NCBI GenBank assembly: GCA_021826605.1
Contig: JAKAZF010000084.1
Coordinates: forward strand, 1 to 8,779
DNA from: Planctomycetota bacterium
Lineage (GTDB): Bacteria; Planctomycetota; Phycisphaerae; WQYP01
Reading direction: 5' to 3'
DNA length: 8,779 nt
Part shown: in pieces, positions 5,154-8,779 of the stretch
How positions within the stretch are numbered: position 1 is the first letter of the stretch
How the letters are laid out: the number at the start of each line of letters is the position of its first letter
Made by a program: the position numbers and the translations under genes
The notes under the pieces: model-generated
Databases searched by the model: none
The model's input: only the letters and a program-made list of their open reading frames with translations
What the model was told of the DNA's origin: nothing

Positions 5154-5630
5154 TTACCGGGTTAGATAACTCGGGTGGCCTTTGCCCAGCCACAGGCGGA
5201 TGCTTGTAACGTGATACAGTGTGCCGGTGCCGGCTTTATTGAGGACTTTGGGTTCGGGCCGGCCATGGATTTCAACGGTATTGCCCGGAAGATATCCTAC
5301 GAGTGCGGAAGTGGGAGTTAACGCGAATTTTCCGCCATAGGTGTCGCCGGCATAAACTGATGAATAGCGAATGGTCCAGGAAATCCCGCGACTATCATGC
5401 TGGCTTAACACGCCAAACACTGTGGAATAATTTTTGCTGTGCCATCCCACATTGGGTTGCGGATAGTGATGCAGAATTACACCGCATCCGGAAAGCGTCA
5501 CCGCCAGGCAGATCATCAGTGCAGGAAGGGTTACAGCGCGAGCCAAATGTAATTTGCCAAGCCTGCTCGCCGATGGAGGCACTGCTGTTACGCCGGTTTC
5601 GGTGGAATATGTCATGGCGTTTTTCTTCAT
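5154..5630 (-). CDS. Small predicted lipoprotein coupled to pyruvate kinase gene
   Basis: The 158-residue protein has a hydrophobic segment (about 30-47) ending in the lipobox LSGC, with Cys49 as the lipidated residue, preceded by an unusually long n-region of about 30 residues. The mature part is about 110 residues and rich in beta-strand-like segments; 'LPGNTVEIHGRPEP' followed by 'GTLYHVTSIRLWLG' looks like the strand pattern of a small OB-fold, which is inference. No specific family was recognised. ATG 5630 overlaps the pyk stop as ATGA (5627-5630); an alternative in-frame ATG at 5615 would give a shorter n-region more typical of lipoproteins. The protein is probably anchored in a membrane, with no obvious metabolic link to pyruvate kinase. 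Confidence 0.75.
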   Translation of the reverse strand: MKKNAMTYSTETGVTAVPPSASRLGKLHLARAVTLPALMICLAVTLSGCGVILHHYPQPNVGWHSKNYSTVFGVLSQHDSRGISWTIRYSSVYAGDTYGGKFALTPTSALVGYLPGNTVEIHGRPEPKVLNKAGTGTLYHVTSIRLWLGKGHPSYLTR

Positions 5631-7081
5631 TGCCTTTCACCGCTGATGCGGGCGTGTTCGCCGACGGTATACACGCTCAAGCTGTTGGTGGCACCGGCGG
5701 TTCCAATCGGCGCGCCTGCGGCAATCACCACGCGATCACCCGACTGCGCCCAATGCTCACGTTGCAACAGATCATCCACCATCGCGGGCAGATCGTCAAA
5801 GTGCTTCGGAATCGCCGCGTGCACCGCAGTAACACCATAATACATCGCCATGCGTCGCACCGCCGCCGCATCCGTTGACAACGCGACAATGGGGATAGGA
5901 AAGCGGTTTTTTGATAAATAACGCGCCGATCCGCCGGCCTGCGACCATACCACCACCATGCGGGCATTAATATCGCGTGCAATAGCCATGGCTCCGTGTG
6001 CAATAGCGGCCGTGCGATGGTGGCTGATTTGCAGCAATTTTGGCGGCTCAGTGCGAATGCCCTTCTCCACAATATAGCGTTCGGTTTTGTCCGCAATATC
6101 CCGCAGCGTCTGCACGGCCTCAAGCGGATATTTCCCAACGGCCGTTTCGCCCGAAAGCATCACCGCATCCGCGCCATCTAAGATTGCGTTGGCCACATCC
6201 GATACTTCGGCGCGCGTGGGCGTGGGGTTGTCGACCATGGATTGCAGCATTTGTGTTGCGACAATAACCGGTTTACCCGCTTCATGGGCGGCATCGACAA
6301 TTTTTTTCTGTAGCAGCGGCACGGCAGTCAGTTCCATCTCGACGCCCATATCGCCGCGGGCTACCAGCACGGCATCGGAACAATCCAGAATGGCGGAAAG
6401 ATCATCAATGGCCTGCGGCATTTCAATTTTTGCCACCAGATCAATATCTGATTTTCGGCCTTCCAGATACCGCCGAACACTTTGCACGTCATCGGCACTG
6501 CGGACAAATGACAATGCCAGATAATCCAGTTGATGTTCAATCGCCCAGTCAATATCGCGCCAGTCTTTATCCGTCACGCTGGGAATGGAAAGCCGGGTTT
6601 GCGGCAGATTAATGCCCTTGTTGGATTGAATTTTACCGCCAACCATGATTTTGCAGCGGACAATATCCGGGGCCTTCTCAATGACCGTGGCGCGGATACA
6701 GCCGTCGTCAATGAGAATCGACTGCCCCACCTGCACATCGTCAACCAGGCAGGCATAATTAGAGGACAATAGATTATTCTGCCCCAGCCGCGGCTCACGC
6801 TGAATGGTAATCACATCGCCCTTAGCAACGATCATGCCCCCATCAATAACTTTGCCCAGGCGTATTTTCGGGCCGCACAAATCTCCCATGATGGCCAGCG
6901 GCGGATGATTTGAGCCGCTGCGGGCCACAGCCAAAAATTGCTCTCGCTGCGCTAAATCACCATGGGAAAAATTAAGGCGCACCACCGAAACGCCGGTTTG
7001 AACCAGTTGGCTGAAAATTTCAGCACTGGCGCAGGCCGGACCCATGGTGATGACAGTTTTGGTTCTCACGCGATCAATCAT
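5627..7081 (-). CDS. pyk: Pyruvate kinase
   Basis: Pyruvate kinase transfers phosphate from phosphoenolpyruvate to ADP, the last step of glycolysis, in the cytoplasm. The 484-residue length fits bacterial enzymes. Visible motifs in order: 'RTKTVITMGPA' (6-16), substrate and K+-site loop 'VVRLNFSHG' (33-41), 'GDLCGPKIRLG' (66-76), the B domain (about 75-170), 'ALSFVRSADDV' (189-199), the signature 'LVAKIEMPQAIDD' with catalytic Lys218 and metal ligand Glu220, 'ARGDMGVE' with Asp244, 'ATQMLQSM' (275-282, usually MLESM), and 'NPTPTRAEVSDVANAILDG' (285-303). The C-terminal domain ends with 'GDRVVIAAGAPIG' and 'TNSLSV'. Leu68 and Lys72 occupy the positions that distinguish K+-independent enzymes from K+-dependent ones. 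The ribosome binding site before ATG 7081 is weak (GGA, 9-base spacer). A lipoprotein gene follows with a 4-base overlap; aspS lies 200 bases upstream. Confidence 0.97.
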   Translation of the reverse strand: MIDRVRTKTVITMGPACASAEIFSQLVQTGVSVVRLNFSHGDLAQREQFLAVARSGSNHPPLAIMGDLCGPKIRLGKVIDGGMIVAKGDVITIQREPRLGQNNLLSSNYACLVDDVQVGQSILIDDGCIRATVIEKAPDIVRCKIMVGGKIQSNKGINLPQTRLSIPSVTDKDWRDIDWAIEHQLDYLALSFVRSADDVQSVRRYLEGRKSDIDLVAKIEMPQAIDDLSAILDCSDAVLVARGDMGVEMELTAVPLLQKKIVDAAHEAGKPVIVATQMLQSMVDNPTPTRAEVSDVANAILDGADAVMLSGETAVGKYPLEAVQTLRDIADKTERYIVEKGIRTEPPKLLQISHHRTAAIAHGAMAIARDINARMVVVWSQAGGSARYLSKNRFPIPIVALSTDAAAVRRMAMYYGVTAVHAAIPKHFDDLPAMVDDLLQREHWAQSGDRVVIAAGAPIGTAGATNSLSVYTVGEHARISGERQ

Positions 7082-7281
7082 GCTGATAAATCCAATCGGG
7101 TAATGGCTTTTCTAAAGCCGCATTCGGCCCTCACTTTAACTACCTTATTACTCCGCAGCCTGTCAGGTATCTTAAAGCCTTGTCATAAGGTTATCGAGCG
7201 CACAGCCGTAAATTTTGAAATTCAACGTGTTAGCCTCATGCTTAACGAGTTCCGCAGAACCGCATTACTGAACTCTGATCT
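7082..7281 (-). other. Intergenic region between aspS and pyk with a short hairpin near pyk
   Basis: About 200 bases without a gene. A perfect 6-bp stem (7105-7110 / 7114-7119, GGCTTT/AAAGCC) with a 3-base loop lies 24 bases before the pyk start, within its presumed leader, and a smaller one (GTTC 7249-7252 / GAAC 7257-7260) lies just past the aspS stop. Neither has a T-run on the - strand. No convincing -35/-10 pair was found, so whether pyk has its own promoter is unclear. Confidence 0.4.
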
Positions 7282-8779
7282 TCAGGCTTTTGCCGGTGCA
7301 GTGGCCATAGGTCGTAACACCGCAACGGATAACTCCGTGAGTTGCCGCGGGTCCACGGCGGATGGCGCTTCGGTCATCATATCGGTACCGCTTTGGGTTT
7401 TCGGAAAGGCGATAACTTCACGGATGCTTTGTCGATTGAGCATCAGCATTAACAGGCGATCCAATCCCAGTGCTATGCCGCCGTGCGGCGGAGCGCCAAA
7501 CCGCAAAGCATCCAGCAGGAAGGCGAATTTTTTCTGTGCCTGTTCCGGTGAAATGCCCAGCAGCGAAAAGATTTTGGATTGCACATCGCGCTGATGGATA
7601 CGGATCGATCCACCACCGATTTCTATGCCGTTAAGGACAATGTCGTAGGCTTTGGCACGTACCTCCAGCGGTTGGGCTTCCAGCAGGGCCACATCTTCAT
7701 CCAGTGGGGCGGTAAAGGGATGATGCCGGGCGATGAAGCGGTTGGCCGCCGGGTCATGTTCAAAGCTCGGGAAATCCACCACCCATAGGAAATCAAAACG
7801 ATTTTCCGGAATCAGTTTGAGTTGCCGAGCCAGTGATTGTCTTAATTCGCCCAGAACTTTCCAAGCCGTTTCAATTTTATCTGCCACTGCCAGCAGAATA
7901 TCCCCGTCATTGGCCCCGGAGCGCTGCCGAATAATCTGCTGCGCCGGGGCGGGAATGAATTTGGCAATCGGGCCGCCCATATTTCCAGCCCCCGCGTCAC
8001 CACCAAGCTTGATCCACGCCAGGCCTTTTGCCCCCAGCTTTTTGGCATCTTCAGTCAGTTGATCCAGTTGCTTACGTGACAGCGATGCGCCGCCGGGAAC
8101 AGCGATCAACTTCACGCAGCCACCGACCGCTACCGCATCCTTAAATACGGCGAAGTCCGTTTGCCCCACCATATCGCTGATGTCTTTTAATTCCATGCCG
8201 TAGCGCGTGTCGGGGCGGTCAATGCCAAAGCGGTCCATCGCCTCCCGCCAGGGCATACGCGGAAATGTCGCGGGCAAATCCACATCCAGGATTTGTTTCC
8301 ATAACCGCACCAGCAATCCGGTAATCAGGTCAATAACATCTTCCCGATCTACGAAGCTCATCTCCAGATCAAGCTGCGTGAACTCCGGCTGCCGATCCAT
8401 GCGCAAATCCTCATCCCGAAAACACCGGGCGATCTGCATGTACCGATCCATTCCGGCAACCATCAGCACTTGCTTGAATAACTGCGGACTCTGCGGCAAG
8501 GCGTAAAATTCGCCGGGATGCAGCCGGGATGGCACAAGAAATTCCCGCGCACCTTCCGGCGTGCTCTTGTAAAGCATCGGCGTTTCAATTTCCAGAAAGC
8601 CGTGCTCATCACAATAATCGCGCATTATTTTTGTTACGCGGTGCCGGATCACCATCGCCTGGGCCATATCGGGTCTGCGCAGATCCAGATAGCGGTATTT
8701 CAGACGCGTATCTTCATTTACCGGATCATGCTGTGCGGGCGAAAATGGGGCGGTGTCCGCTTTATTTGCCACTTCCATA
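7282..8779 (-). CDS. aspS: Aspartyl-tRNA synthetase, partial (N-terminus outside window)
   Basis: This class II synthetase charges tRNA-Asp with aspartate in the cytoplasm. The visible 498 residues are the catalytic core and C-terminus; the first 100 or so residues, the anticodon-binding OB domain, lie beyond the right edge. Numbering from the edge: 'NEDTRLKYRYLDLRRPD' (21-37), motif 1 region 'FLEIETPMLYKSTPEGAREF' (61-80), 'LPQSPQLFKQVLM' (94-106), motif 2 'FRDEDLRMDRQPEFTQLD' (120-137) with the ATP-binding Arg, the bacterial GAD insertion domain (about 215-320), 'FDFLWVVDFP', 'RHHPFTAP' (351-358), 'LNGIEIGGGSIRIH' (382-395), and motif 3 'GGIALGLDRLLML' (433-445) followed by 'VIAFPKTQSG'. 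The GAD insertion marks it as bacterial-type. Discrimination between tRNA-Asp and tRNA-Asn cannot be judged, since the relevant residues are mainly off-window. The Met encoded at 8776-8778 is internal, not the start. Confidence 0.97.
   Translation of the reverse strand, partial: MEVANKADTAPFSPAQHDPVNEDTRLKYRYLDLRRPDMAQAMVIRHRVTKIMRDYCDEHGFLEIETPMLYKSTPEGAREFLVPSRLHPGEFYALPQSPQLFKQVLMVAGMDRYMQIARCFRDEDLRMDRQPEFTQLDLEMSFVDREDVIDLITGLLVRLWKQILDVDLPATFPRMPWREAMDRFGIDRPDTRYGMELKDISDMVGQTDFAVFKDAVAVGGCVKLIAVPGGASLSRKQLDQLTEDAKKLGAKGLAWIKLGGDAGAGNMGGPIAKFIPAPAQQIIRQRSGANDGDILLAVADKIETAWKVLGELRQSLARQLKLIPENRFDFLWVVDFPSFEHDPAANRFIARHHPFTAPLDEDVALLEAQPLEVRAKAYDIVLNGIEIGGGSIRIHQRDVQSKIFSLLGISPEQAQKKFAFLLDALRFGAPPHGGIALGLDRLLMLMLNRQSIREVIAFPKTQSGTDMMTEAPSAVDPRQLTELSVAVLRPMATAPAKA

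Noticed and set aside
5303..5878. 191-codon + strand open frame opposite the lipoprotein and pyk 3' ends
   Set aside because: It lies antisense to two supported genes, is His/Arg-rich and has no domain.
6962..7594. 210-codon + strand open frame across the pyk-aspS junction
   Set aside because: It overlaps the well-supported ends of pyk and aspS on the opposite strand and its product has no recognisable family; it is the antisense shadow of those genes.

Overview
The window looks like chromosomal DNA of a planctomycete, most likely of the Phycisphaerae type. The main clue is the gene at 738-1757: a prepilin-like protein with the 'CSANxRGIxQSMYIYAxxNNGxFP' N-terminal and 'HxxxGxNVxFxDxHV...CGVxxDNIxTYY' C-terminal patterns typical of the very large planctomycete prepilin-like family. 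Core genes (aspS, pyk) flank accessory material. The assignment is by remembered sequence pattern only.

Layout on the + strand: the last 83 codons of a HAD-superfamily phosphatase (1-252); a 485-base gene-free stretch (253-737) with a good sigma70-type promoter and at least three strong consecutive stem-loops, so probably a long structured 5' leader; the prepilin-like gene (738-1757); and two small hydrophobic membrane proteins of unknown function (1788-2216, 2302-2544). These meet a convergent - strand block near 2545-2587.

Layout on the - strand, read right to left: the 3' five-sixths of aspS (aspartyl-tRNA synthetase, 5' end outside the window), a 200-base gap, pyk (pyruvate kinase) translationally coupled through an ATGA overlap to a small lipoprotein gene (5154-5630), an AT-rich intergenic region with operator-like repeats, and then a compact three-gene operon. 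That operon is a TIGR04255-family protein (4187-4981), an HTH protein with a long unusual N-terminal extension (3420-4190, ATGA overlap), and a 275-residue protein built around an 'LLSHDCDI' motif (2588-3415, 4 bases downstream of the HTH gene).

The three-gene operon is the best candidate for an undescribed system. Its members are tightly coupled, none has an established function, TIGR04255 proteins are sporadically distributed, and the operon is preceded by a perfect 9-bp direct repeat (12-bp period) that may be the operator of the HTH protein. A role in defence, toxin-antitoxin or signalling is inference only. The second point of interest is the structured leader upstream of the prepilin-like gene. 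No tRNA, rRNA, CRISPR array, transposase or integrase was seen.
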